A stretch of 55,516 nt of DNA, from NCBI GenBank assembly GCA_036675265.1, contig JAKFFJ010000026.1:1-55516 (forward strand), read 5' to 3'. Positions 16,654-25,129 of the stretch are shown here, one piece after another. Each line of letters opens with the position of its first letter. Within the stretch, counting starts at the first letter, position 1. The translations under genes were made by a program, and so were the position numbers. This DNA comes from CAMPJU01 sp036675265. GTDB taxonomy: Bacteria; Pseudomonadota; Gammaproteobacteria; Xanthomonadales; Xanthomonadaceae. The notes under the pieces were generated by a model. It saw nothing but the letters and a program-made list of their open reading frames with translations, was not told the origin of the DNA and made no database searches.

Positions 16654-17847
16654 ATGACGATGCAGACGAAGACGATGGTGCTCTGCGCCTGCCTGTTCGC
16701 GGTGGCCGGTTGTTCCACCGTGCGCGTCACCGAGGCGCCACGCCGCGCGGGACCGGTGGATGCATCGGTCGTGGCCGCGCCGCAGCCTGTCGACGACGGG
16801 CGCTGGCGTTTCGACGACGCCGCGCGCATGCCGGCGGCGCCCGACGGCTACGCCCCGCCCACCAGCATCGGATTCCTCCTGCCCCTGTCGGGCCAGTTGG
16901 CACGCGCCGCCGCGCCGGTTCGCGATGGCTTCCTCGCCGGCTACTTTGCCGAAACGCGGCCGCGCCCGGCGATCCGTTTCTACGACACCGCCAGCGCAGG
17001 CGCCGTGGCGGCATACGGCCGCGCCGTCGCGGACGGCCATGCGTTCGTGGTCGGCCCGCTGGGACGGGACGAGGTGGACGCCGTGTTTTCGAGTGGCGTC
17101 CTTACCGTGCCGCTGCTCGCGCTCAACCGCGGCGACGATGCACCGCCCCCTGGCCATGCGAGTTTCTCGCTGTCGCCCGAGGACGAAGGCATCGCGGCGG
17201 CCGATTACCTGGCCGAGGGTGGCGCGCGCAACGTGCTGGTCCTGCAGGGCAGCGACGACAGCATGCGCCGCGCCGCCGCCGCGTTCGGCGACCGGCTGGC
17301 AGGCGCAGGGGCCCGGGTGTTCCAGTCGCTGGCGATCGGCGACGACGTCGCCGCGACCGCGCCGCAGTTGCAGGCCGCGGCACAGGCGGCCGCCGCCGCC
17401 GGGACGCCGATCGACGGCGTGTTCTATGCCGTGCGCGGCAACAAGGCGCACCTGCTGGCCGCGCAACTCTCGCTCGCGGGGCTGTCCGGACTCCCCGCCG
17501 TGGCGACGTCGCAGGTGGCCATCGGCACTGGCGATCCGCTGCAGGACGTGATGCTCGACGGCATCGCCTTCCCGACCGAGACGTGGACGGCGCAGGGATT
17601 GCCCGGATTGCCGCCCGCCGCGAGCCTCGGCGAGCGGTTGCCGACCGCGCGGGGTCCCGCGGCGCGCCTGTTCGCCTTTGGCTACGACGCCTGGCTGGTC
17701 ACGGCCTATCCGTCGGTCGCCGCGGGCGCCGGCGAAGGCGGGTTGCGCGGCGCGACCGGCCGCCTGCGGGTGGATGCCGCGGGCAACGTATTGCGCATGC
17801 CGACCTGGTCGACGTTCCGCGAAGGCCGGCCGGTCCCGCTTCCCTGA
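16654..17847 (+). CDS. lpoA: Penicillin-binding protein activator LpoA/LppC-like lipoprotein (short form)
   Basis: E. coli LpoA is an outer-membrane lipoprotein that activates the bifunctional synthase PBP1A. This 397-residue product has a lipoprotein signal (MTMQTKTMVLCACLFAVAGC, lipidated Cys20 in VAGC) and a periplasmic-binding-protein fold beginning SIGFLLPLSGQLARAA, with VGPLGRDEVDAVFSSGVL and GVFYAVRGNKAHLLAAQL typical of the LppC family. E. coli LpoA is much longer because of an N-terminal TPR domain; here only about 45 linker residues precede the binding-protein domain, so the TPR domain is absent. Start: ATG with GGAG 12 bases upstream; the ATG two codons later is an alternative. It overlaps yraN by TGATG. 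Confidence 0.82.
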   Translation: MTMQTKTMVLCACLFAVAGCSTVRVTEAPRRAGPVDASVVAAPQPVDDGRWRFDDAARMPAAPDGYAPPTSIGFLLPLSGQLARAAAPVRDGFLAGYFAETRPRPAIRFYDTASAGAVAAYGRAVADGHAFVVGPLGRDEVDAVFSSGVLTVPLLALNRGDDAPPPGHASFSLSPEDEGIAAADYLAEGGARNVLVLQGSDDSMRRAAAAFGDRLAGAGARVFQSLAIGDDVAATAPQLQAAAQAAAAAGTPIDGVFYAVRGNKAHLLAAQLSLAGLSGLPAVATSQVAIGTGDPLQDVMLDGIAFPTETWTAQGLPGLPPAASLGERLPTARGPAARLFAFGYDAWLVTAYPSVAAGAGEGGLRGATGRLRVDAAGNVLRMPTWSTFREGRPVPLP

Positions 17848-18254
17848 TGGCGGGCGCCGACGGTGCGGCAACGACCGACCGGCGCGCACGGGGCGCCGCG
17901 GTCGAGGGGGCGGCGCGCAACCACCTGTTGCGCGCCGGCCTGCGCGATGTCGCGGCGAATGCAAGCTTCCGGCTCGGCGAACTCGACCTGGTGATGATCG
18001 ACGACGACGCGTTCGGCGGACCGACGCTCGTCTTCGTGGAAGTGCGTTACCGGCGCGACGACGGGTTCGGGGGCGGCGCGGCGTCGGTCGACCACGCCAA
18101 GCAGCGCAAGCTGGTGCGCGCCGCGGAACTGTTCCTGCTCGCGCATCGCCGACTGGCCGACATGGCCTGCCGTTTCGACGTGGTGGATGCCTCCGGCGAT
18201 CCCGCGGCACCGGACCTGCACTGGATCCGCGACGCGTTCCGCGCGGACGGGTGA
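17847..18254 (+). CDS. yraN: YraN / UPF0102 family nuclease-fold protein
   Basis: A small predicted endonuclease-fold protein of unknown cellular role, conserved next to rsmI and lpoA in gammaproteobacteria as yraL-yraM-yraN. The 135 residues show the family pattern: an N-terminal helix with GAAVEGAARNHLLRAGLRDVAANAS, then GELDLVMID and LVFVEVRYRR (the Asp and Glu-x-Arg pattern of the Holliday-resolvase-like core), and DHAKQRKLVRAAELFLL with CRFDVVD. The usual Glu-Val-Lys reads Glu-Val-Arg here. It is coupled on both sides by TGATG overlaps. Confidence 0.9.
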   Translation: MAGADGAATTDRRARGAAVEGAARNHLLRAGLRDVAANASFRLGELDLVMIDDDAFGGPTLVFVEVRYRRDDGFGGGAASVDHAKQRKLVRAAELFLLAHRRLADMACRFDVVDASGDPAAPDLHWIRDAFRADG

Positions 18255-19645
18255 TGCCTGCCCTCCCCGCCGGATTCGAACGCGCGATGGCCGCGCTGCT
18301 CGGCGACGACGGCTGGCGCGTCGATGCGTCCGAGCGCCTGACCTACGGCTACGACAACTCGCGCCGGCATGCCCAACCCGACGCCGTGGCGCTGCCGCGC
18401 GAGGCCGCGCAGGTGCAGGCACTCGTGCGTGCCTGCCGGGAACACCGCGTGCCCGTCGTCGCCAGGGGGCGCGGCACCAATACCACCGGGGCCGCGGTGC
18501 CGGTGGCCGGCGGCGTGGTGGTGTCGTTCGAGCGCATGGACCAGGTCCTGGAGATCCGCCCCGGCGACCGCTGCGCTGTCGTGCAACCCGGCGTGCTCAA
18601 CGGCGACCTGCAGCGCGCGCTGGCGCCGCACGGCCTGTTCTGGCCACCGGACCCGACCAGCGCGGACTACTCGACCGTCGGCGGCAACCTCGCCTGCAAC
18701 GCCGGGGGACCACGCGCGGTGAAGTACGGCGCGAGCCGGGACAACGTGCTCGCCCTCGAAGCGGTGACCGGCGCGGGCGACCTGGTGCGATGCGGCGCCG
18801 CGACGACGAAGGGCGCCACCGGCTACGACCTGCAGCGCCTGCTGGTCGGCAGCGAAGGCACCCTGGCGCTCGTGGTGGAAGCAACGCTCCGGCTCACCCC
18901 GATGCCGCGCGCCCGGCGCCTGTTGCGCGCGCTCTACCGCGACGTCGGGTCGGCCGCTGCCGCGGTGGCGCGCCTGATGGCGCAGCCGGTGACGGCGTCG
19001 ATGCTCGAGTTCATGGACGGCGACTGCGTGCGGCTCGCGCGCGACGTGGGGGGTGTCGACCTGCCCGGAGGCGCGGGCGCGCTGCTGATGATCGAGGCGG
19101 ACGGCGACGTGGCCACGATCGCGCATGCGGTCGACGCGCTGGCGGCGGCCGCCGCGGGCGACGGCCTGCTGCGCATCGACGACGCGGACGACGAGACGGG
19201 CCGGGCGCGGCTGTGGGCGGCGCGCAAGGCCCTCTCGCCCGCGCTGCGCACGCTGGCGCCCGGCAAGATCAACGAGGACGTCGTCGTGCCGGTGTCGCGG
19301 ATCCCTGCGCTGGTCGCCGGCGTGCGCGACATCGCGCAGGCGGCACGATTGCCCATCGTGACGTTCGGACACGCCGGCAACGGCAACCTCCACGTCAACA
19401 TCCTTTACGACCCGGCCGACGACGGCGCGACCCGGCGGGCGGAGGCCGCGCTGTCGCGCGTGTTCGCGCTCACGCTGTCGCTGGGCGGCACCTTGTCGGG
19501 CGAACACGGGATCGGGCTGGCCAAACGCGACTTCATGGCCGACGCGATCGATGGGCCGACGCTGGCACTGATGCGCCAGGTCAAGGCCGTGTTCGATCCC
19601 GACGGCATCCTGAACCCCGGGAAGCTGCTGCCGCCGGCGCCGTGA
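18254..19645 (+). CDS. FAD-linked 2-hydroxyacid dehydrogenase (GlcD / D-lactate dehydrogenase type)
   Basis: A flavoprotein of the VAO/PCMH fold that oxidises a D-2-hydroxyacid such as D-lactate, glycolate or D-2-hydroxyglutarate. The 463 residues show the FAD-binding domain (VVARGRGTNTTGAAVPV, near residue 70; PPDPTSADYSTVGGNLACNAGG; GATGYDLQRLLVGSEGTLALV) and the C-terminal substrate domain with TFGHAGNGNLHVNI and LSGEHGIGLAKRDFM, whose histidines normally bind the metal and substrate. Length fits a single-subunit GlcD-like enzyme without an iron-sulfur domain. The substrate cannot be told from sequence. It is the last gene of the lpoA-yraN operon and ends 10 bases from the convergent thiL stop. 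Confidence 0.85.
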   Translation: MPALPAGFERAMAALLGDDGWRVDASERLTYGYDNSRRHAQPDAVALPREAAQVQALVRACREHRVPVVARGRGTNTTGAAVPVAGGVVVSFERMDQVLEIRPGDRCAVVQPGVLNGDLQRALAPHGLFWPPDPTSADYSTVGGNLACNAGGPRAVKYGASRDNVLALEAVTGAGDLVRCGAATTKGATGYDLQRLLVGSEGTLALVVEATLRLTPMPRARRLLRALYRDVGSAAAAVARLMAQPVTASMLEFMDGDCVRLARDVGGVDLPGGAGALLMIEADGDVATIAHAVDALAAAAAGDGLLRIDDADDETGRARLWAARKALSPALRTLAPGKINEDVVVPVSRIPALVAGVRDIAQAARLPIVTFGHAGNGNLHVNILYDPADDGATRRAEAALSRVFALTLSLGGTLSGEHGIGLAKRDFMADAIDGPTLALMRQVKAVFDPDGILNPGKLLPPAP

Positions 19646-19655
19646 CGAGGCCGCG

Positions 19656-20615
19656 TCAGTCCGCGGCAGCGAAGTGCGTGTACCCCTTGCGCGGCGGCTG
19701 CCACGGCCGGTCGTCGGCGTCCAGCGCCTGCACCCCTGTCCCTTCGACGATGCGTCCGATCCTGGTCACTGGAAGCCCCGCCTTGCGCGCGGCCCCGGCG
19801 ACCGCCGCACGCTGTCCGGGCGCGGCGGTGAAGCACAACTCGTAATCGTCGCCGCCGGTGGCCTGCAGCACGCGGCGCGACGCCGCATCGAACGCTTCGC
19901 GCAGCGCCGGCGACGCCGGCAGCATGTCGAGTTCGACCTGCGCACCCACGCCGCTCGCGTCGCAGGCATGGCCGAGGTCGGCGAGCAGCCCGTCGGACAC
20001 ATCGATGACGCTGGTCGCGATCCCCGCCAGTGCCTGCCCCAGCGCGACGCGCGCCTCGGGCCGGTCCAGCCGGGCACGCAACGCAGGCGGTGCGTCCTTG
20101 CCGAGCGAGAGGGCGCCCGCGGCATCGCCCAGCGTGCCGCTGGCCCAGGCGTCGTCGCCCACCCGTGCGCCATCGCGTCGCAGGGCCGTGCCCTCCTCGA
20201 CCAGGCCATGCACCGTGACGCACACCGACAGCGGCCCGCGTGTCGTGTCGCCACCGACCAGCGCCACGCGATGCAACGCGGCCAGCTCGAGGAAGCCGTC
20301 GAGGAAGGCCTCCAGCCAGGCGTCGTCGCCGCGCGGCAACGACAGCGACAGGGTGCACCAGGCCGGCGTCGCACCCATGGCCGCCAGGTCGGACAGGTTG
20401 ACCGCGAGCGCCTTCCAGCCGATGTCGGCGGGCGCGGTGCCGTCGGGAAAATGCACGCCTGCGTTGAGCGTGTCCGTCGCAACGACCAGGAGCCGGCCGG
20501 CCGGGACGCGCAGCAGCGCGGCGTCGTCGCCAATGCCGAGCACGACCCCACCCGTCGCGTCGCCGTGTCCGCCGGCGCGCCGGCGGATCCGTTCGACCAG
20601 GTCGAATTCGGGCAC
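19656..20615 (-). CDS. thiL: Thiamine-monophosphate kinase ThiL (GTG start)
   Basis: ThiL phosphorylates thiamine monophosphate to the cofactor thiamine pyrophosphate. The 319-residue protein has EFDLVERI at the N-terminus, VVLGIGDDAALL, VATDTLNAGVHFP, KALAVNLSDLAAMGATP, LVGGDTTRGPLSV, TSVIDVSDGLLADLGHAC and ATGGDDYELCFT, all family motifs. The start is taken as GTG (VPEFDLVERIRRR), 8 bases after the nusB stop; there is no ATG in a sensible place. The order nusB-thiL is conserved in gammaproteobacteria. Confidence 0.95.
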   Translation of the reverse strand: MPEFDLVERIRRRAGGHGDATGGVVLGIGDDAALLRVPAGRLLVVATDTLNAGVHFPDGTAPADIGWKALAVNLSDLAAMGATPAWCTLSLSLPRGDDAWLEAFLDGFLELAALHRVALVGGDTTRGPLSVCVTVHGLVEEGTALRRDGARVGDDAWASGTLGDAAGALSLGKDAPPALRARLDRPEARVALGQALAGIATSVIDVSDGLLADLGHACDASGVGAQVELDMLPASPALREAFDAASRRVLQATGGDDYELCFTAAPGQRAAVAGAARKAGLPVTRIGRIVEGTGVQALDADDRPWQPPRKGYTHFAAAD

Positions 20616-20623
20616 GTCGCCGC

Positions 20624-21076
20624 CTAGCGCGGCGCGCGCACTTCGTCCGGCCGCCACTGGGTGGCGGCGCGGTCGAGCACGCCGTTGACGTAGGTGTGTC
20701 CGTGCTCGGAGCCGAAACGCTTGGTGGAATCGATCGCCTCGTTGATCACCACCCGGAACGGCACGTCCGGCCGGTGGCGCAGCTCGTAGGTTGCGATGCG
20801 CAATGCCGCGCGCTCGATCTGGTCGACCTGGCCGATCTCGCGGTCGACGAACGCGGCGAGCGCGGTGTCGATGTCCTCGCGCTGTTCCAGCACGCCGCGC
20901 ACCAGGTCCTCGAAGTACGCCAGGTCGGCGACCTCGTGCGCCTGTTCGTGCGCGAACTCGGCGATCACCTGCTGCGCGGTGCCGCCGGACATCTGCCACT
21001 TGTAGATCGCCTGCAGCGCACGCCGCCGGGCACGCGAGCGCGCCACCGGGTCGATGCCGTCGCGGCGCCGGCTCAT
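20624..21076 (-). CDS. nusB: Transcription antitermination factor NusB
   Basis: NusB binds boxA RNA with S10 (NusE) to assemble the antitermination complex on rRNA operons. The 150-residue all-helical protein starts MSRRRDGIDPVARSRARRRALQ with the basic RNA-binding N-terminus. It shows LQAIYKWQMSG, YFEDLVRGVLEQ, LRIATYELRHRPDVPFRVVINEAIDSTKRFG and YVNGVLDRAA, the last two being family signatures. ATG overlaps the ribH stop as ATGA. ribH-nusB coupling is common. Confidence 0.97.
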   Translation of the reverse strand: MSRRRDGIDPVARSRARRRALQAIYKWQMSGGTAQQVIAEFAHEQAHEVADLAYFEDLVRGVLEQREDIDTALAAFVDREIGQVDQIERAALRIATYELRHRPDVPFRVVINEAIDSTKRFGSEHGHTYVNGVLDRAATQWRPDEVRAPR

Positions 21077-21540
21077 GCCAGCCGCTCCATCAGGTCGGCC
21101 ATCTCGATCGCGGCCAATGCGCACTCCTCGCCCTTGTTGCCATGGCTGCCGCCCGCGCGGGCCTCGGCGTCCTCGAAGCGGTCGGTGGCGAGCACGCCGT
21201 TGAGCACCGGGACGCCGCTGTCGAGCGCCACGCGCATCAGGCCCTCGGCGCACCGGTCCGCGACGTGCTCGAAGTGCCGGGTCTCGCCGCGGACCACGCA
21301 ACCAAGCGCGACCAGCGCCGCATGGCGGCGGCCGGCGGCCAGCCGCGCGGCTGCCTGCGGCAGCTCCCAGGCGCCGGGCACGCGCACGACGTCGACCGCG
21401 CCTTCGGCCACGCCATGGTCGGCGAAGGCCTTGCGCGCGCCGGCCACCAGGGCATCGCTGATGCGCGGGTTCCAGCGGCTGGCGAGGATCGCGAACCGGG
21501 CGCCTCCGTGGACCCGCAGGTCGCCTTCGATGTGGGCCAT
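21073..21540 (-). CDS. ribH: 6,7-dimethyl-8-ribityllumazine synthase RibH
   Basis: RibH condenses the dihydroxybutanone phosphate made by RibB with the pyrimidine made by RibD to give lumazine. The 155 residues contain FAILASRWNPRISDALVAGA, the VPGAWELPQAA motif, GCVVRGETRHFEHVAD with the catalytic His, VPVLNGVLATD and GNKGEECALAAIEMADL. Length and motifs are standard. It starts at an ATG 228 bases after the ribBA stop; the gap holds the palindromic element described separately and no gene. Confidence 0.97.
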   Translation of the reverse strand: MAHIEGDLRVHGGARFAILASRWNPRISDALVAGARKAFADHGVAEGAVDVVRVPGAWELPQAAARLAAGRRHAALVALGCVVRGETRHFEHVADRCAEGLMRVALDSGVPVLNGVLATDRFEDAEARAGGSHGNKGEECALAAIEMADLMERLA

Positions 21541-21655
21541 GGGAAGCCTGCTTGCGTGGGGCGGCCAGTTTACGGCACCTGTGGGAGGAGTTAGCAGGCG
21601 CGCCGAGGCGGATGCACTTGCGTTTGATGTCCCACGAGTTCCGGCGATGTTGCAA

Positions 21656-21761
21656 GGCGCGGTCGTGGTGCCGTGGCGGGATGCTCAGCGCCATGGATGG
21701 CGCTGAGTAGCCTACATGGAGGTACTTGCGGCGTGTCCCGACACGGCACCACGGCCGCGCC
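21656..21761. repeat. 106-bp nested palindromic element between ribBA and ribH
   Basis: Two 26-base arms (21656-21681 and 21736-21761) are inverted copies with only 2 mismatches; both contain CGTGGTGCCGTG or its complement. They enclose 54 bases holding a second, perfect inverted repeat: CTCAGCGCCAT (21684-21694), GG, ATGGCGCTGAG (21697-21707). The outer arm ends 7 bases past the ribBA stop. It could be a REP/MITE-like dispersed element, a transcript-end structure for ribBA, or an mRNA stabiliser. No T run follows on the minus strand. The flanking 21541-21655 shows nothing else, and no FMN riboswitch is seen. Confidence 0.65.
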
Positions 21762-21768
21762 CCGCGCG

Positions 21769-22871
<1,103 letters not shown>

Positions 22872-22875
<4 letters not shown>

Positions 22876-23471
22876 GGGCATCGTTCCTGCAGCAGTCGTT
22901 CCACGTAGCGCGCGACCTGGTCGACTTCCAGGTTCACCGGGTCGCCCGGGCGCGTCGCGCCGAACGCGGTATGGGCCAGCGTATGCGGGACCAGCGCGAC
23001 GTCGAAACCGTCCGCGTCGACGGCGTTGACGGTGAGGCTGGTGCCGTCGACGCAGATCGAACCCTTCGATGCGATGTAGCGCATCAGCGCTGGCGGCGCC
23101 ATGAAGCGCCAGCGCTGCGCGCGTGCATCGTCGGTCACGGTCGCCACCGTGCCGATGCCATCCACGTGGCCGCTGACGAGGTGCCCGCCGAGCCGGTCAC
23201 CGGCGCACAGTGCGCGCTCCAGGTTGACCCGCCTGCCCGGTGGCAGCGCGCCCAGCGTGGTGAGCGCCAGCGTTTCGCTGGAGGCGTCGGCCTCGAAGCC
23301 GGACGCGTCGAATGCGGTGACGGTCAGGCACACCCCGTTGACCGCGATGCTTTCGCCGAGCGCGATGTCGTCGAACGGAAGCGTGCCGGCATCGACTCGC
23401 AGGCGTGCATCGCCCCCGCGCAGGTCGCGCGTGGCCAGGATGCCGATGCCCTGGACAAGCCCGGTGAACAT
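22872..23471 (-). CDS. ribE: Riboflavin synthase alpha subunit RibE
   Basis: RibE dismutates two lumazines to riboflavin and the pyrimidine. The 199-residue product has the two tandem lumazine-binding barrels: MFTGLVQGIGIL with LGESIAVNGVCLTVTAF, then LGGHLVSGHVDGIGTVATV with SICVDGTSLTVNAVDADGFDVALVPHTLAHT. Length (about 200-215 in the family) and the conserved MFTG N-terminus support the start. It is linked to ribD by TGATG and to ribBA by ATGA, so the three enzymes are translationally coupled. Confidence 0.97.
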
Positions 23472-24601
23472 CAGGTCTTCGGACGGAGCAGGACGCGGAT
23501 GTCCGCACCCAGCCGGCGCGTGTCGACCACCTGCAGCTGGACGCGCTCCGCCATCGTGCCCACATCGACGCCGCCGAACAGCGGGCGCGCTTGCCCCCCG
23601 AGCACGACCGGTGCCACGTACAACAGCAGCTCGTCGACCAGCCCTTCGGCCAGGAACGCGCCGGCCAGCGTGGCGCCCGCCTCCACCTGGACCTCGTTGA
23701 TCCCGCGCGCCGCGAGCAGCTGCAGGACGGCGCGCAGGTCGAAGAGGCCGCGATCCACCGGCACGTGCGCGTGGTCGGCCTCCAGGTTGCGCGGCAGCTT
23801 CACGTCCGGCGCATGCAGGTACAGGGTCGGCGCATCGCCTTCGCGCACCTTGCCGCGGCCGGTGGTGGCCAGGCCCGGATCGAGCACGACGCGCAGCGGC
23901 GGACTGAAGGGCACGTCCTTCGGCAACCGCACGGTGAGCGAAGGATCGTCGACAAGCACCGTGCCGGCACCGGTGAGCAGCGCCCCGGCGCGCGCGCGCC
24001 AGCGTTGCACGTCGGTGCGCGAGGCTTCGCCGCTGATCCATTTCGAGTCGCCACTGGCGAGCGCGCTGCGACCGTCGAGGCTGGTCGCGAGCTTGACGCG
24101 AAGCCACGGCCTGCCGCGCACGACGCGCGACACGAAGCCCCGGTTCAACTCGCGCGCTTCCGCCTCCAGCAACCCCGTCTCCACGGTGATGCCGGCGGCC
24201 CGCAGCGTCTCCAGCCCGCTGCCGTCCACCTGCGGAAACGGATCCTGCATCGCGGCCACGACCCGGGCCACGCCCGCGGCGATCAATGCGTCCGCGCATG
24301 GCCCGGTCTTCCCGGTGTGCGCGCAGGGTTCCAGGGTGACGTAGGCGGTCGCGCCTTTCGCGCGGTCACCCGCGGCCTCGAGCGCATGCACCTCGGCATG
24401 CGGCTCGCCCGCGCGCCGGTGCCAACCCTCGCCCACCACCTCTTCGCCCCGGGCCAGCACGCAGCCGACCATCGGATTGGGCCGCGTCGTGTACGCACCG
24501 AGCGCGGCCTGGCGCAGCGCGCGCGCCATCATCGCGTGGTCGACCGCGGAGAACACCGGTGCCTGGACCGGCGCGGACGCGCGGGCCTTGCGGGTTGCCA
24601 T
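23471..24601 (-). CDS. ribD: Bifunctional pyrimidine deaminase/reductase RibD
   Basis: RibD deaminates then reduces the pyrimidine intermediate of riboflavin synthesis. The 376-residue protein has an N-terminal zinc deaminase domain with NPMVGCVLA, HAE (68-70) and PCAHTGKTGPC (zinc cysteines 93 and 102). The C-terminal NADPH reductase domain has VKLATSLDGRSALASGDSKWISG, GAGTVLVDDPSLTVR, LRVVLDPGL and EVQVEAGATLAGAFL. The ATG at 24601 (TGATG overlap with nrdR) gives about 22 residues more than the usual start near DHAMMARAL; a downstream start at the MM pair is possible. Confidence 0.95.
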   Translation of the reverse strand: MATRKARASAPVQAPVFSAVDHAMMARALRQAALGAYTTRPNPMVGCVLARGEEVVGEGWHRRAGEPHAEVHALEAAGDRAKGATAYVTLEPCAHTGKTGPCADALIAAGVARVVAAMQDPFPQVDGSGLETLRAAGITVETGLLEAEARELNRGFVSRVVRGRPWLRVKLATSLDGRSALASGDSKWISGEASRTDVQRWRARAGALLTGAGTVLVDDPSLTVRLPKDVPFSPPLRVVLDPGLATTGRGKVREGDAPTLYLHAPDVKLPRNLEADHAHVPVDRGLFDLRAVLQLLAARGINEVQVEAGATLAGAFLAEGLVDELLLYVAPVVLGGQARPLFGGVDVGTMAERVQLQVVDTRRLGADIRVLLRPKT

Positions 24602-25122
24602 CAGCGTTTCTTCCTTCCCGTGACGGTGGCCGCGTCGCCCTCGAGCAGGGGCAGCTGGTTGTCGACCGGCATGTCGCGCTCCAGCCGGTCGAGTTCCTCG
24701 CGGAAATCGGCGACGTCCTCGAACGCGCGGTACACCGAAGCGAAGCGCACGTAGCCGACGTGGTCGAGCTTGCGCAGCTCGGCCATCACGAAGTCGCCGA
24801 CCTGGCGCGAGGCGACCTCGCGCTCGGTGGTCATGCGCAGCCGGTGCACGACGGCGCGCACCGCGGCCTCCACCTGCTCCTCCGAGACCGGGCGCTTCTG
24901 CAGCGCGCGGTCGAAGCCGGCGCGCAGCTTGCGCGCGTCGAATGCCTCGCGCCGCCCGTCGCCCTTGATGATCGCCGGCAACTTGAGCTCGATGGTCTCC
25001 AGCGTGGAGAACCGCTCGCCACAGGCCGCGCATTCGCGCCGTCGGCGGATGGTGGCGCCATCGTCGGACACCCGCGAATCGATCACGCGGGTGTCGTCGT
25101 GCTGGCAGAAGAGGCAGTGCAA
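24601..25122 (-). CDS. nrdR: Ribonucleotide reductase repressor NrdR (TTG start)
   Basis: NrdR is a zinc-ribbon/ATP-cone repressor that senses the dATP/ATP ratio and binds NrdR boxes upstream of ribonucleotide reductase genes. The 173 residues have the zinc ribbon HCLFCQHDDTRVIDSR (Cys3, Cys6) and RRRRECAACGERFSTLE (Cys31, Cys34), then the ATP-cone with IKGDGRREAFDARKLRAGF and VGYVRFASVYRAFEDVADF. The first codon, required for the invariant start of the zinc ribbon, is TTG; an AGGA sits 6 bases before it, overlapping the glyA stop. The C-terminus is about 15 residues longer than the E. coli protein. Confidence 0.95.
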   Translation of the reverse strand: MHCLFCQHDDTRVIDSRVSDDGATIRRRRECAACGERFSTLETIELKLPAIIKGDGRREAFDARKLRAGFDRALQKRPVSEEQVEAAVRAVVHRLRMTTEREVASRQVGDFVMAELRKLDHVGYVRFASVYRAFEDVADFREELDRLERDMPVDNQLPLLEGDAATVTGRKKR

Positions 25123-25129
25123 GGCAGTC

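Noticed and set aside
21557..21720. Possible small protein in the ribBA-ribH gap (minus frame with SIPPRHHDRALQHRRNSWD)
   Set aside because: The frame runs on from another gene's shadow, has no ribosome site or start of its own, and overlaps the palindromic element; it is more likely translated repeat sequence.
21541..21768. FMN riboswitch near the riboflavin genes
   Set aside because: None of the conserved RFN-element blocks is visible here or upstream of ribD/ribE, which are in any case coupled to nrdR.
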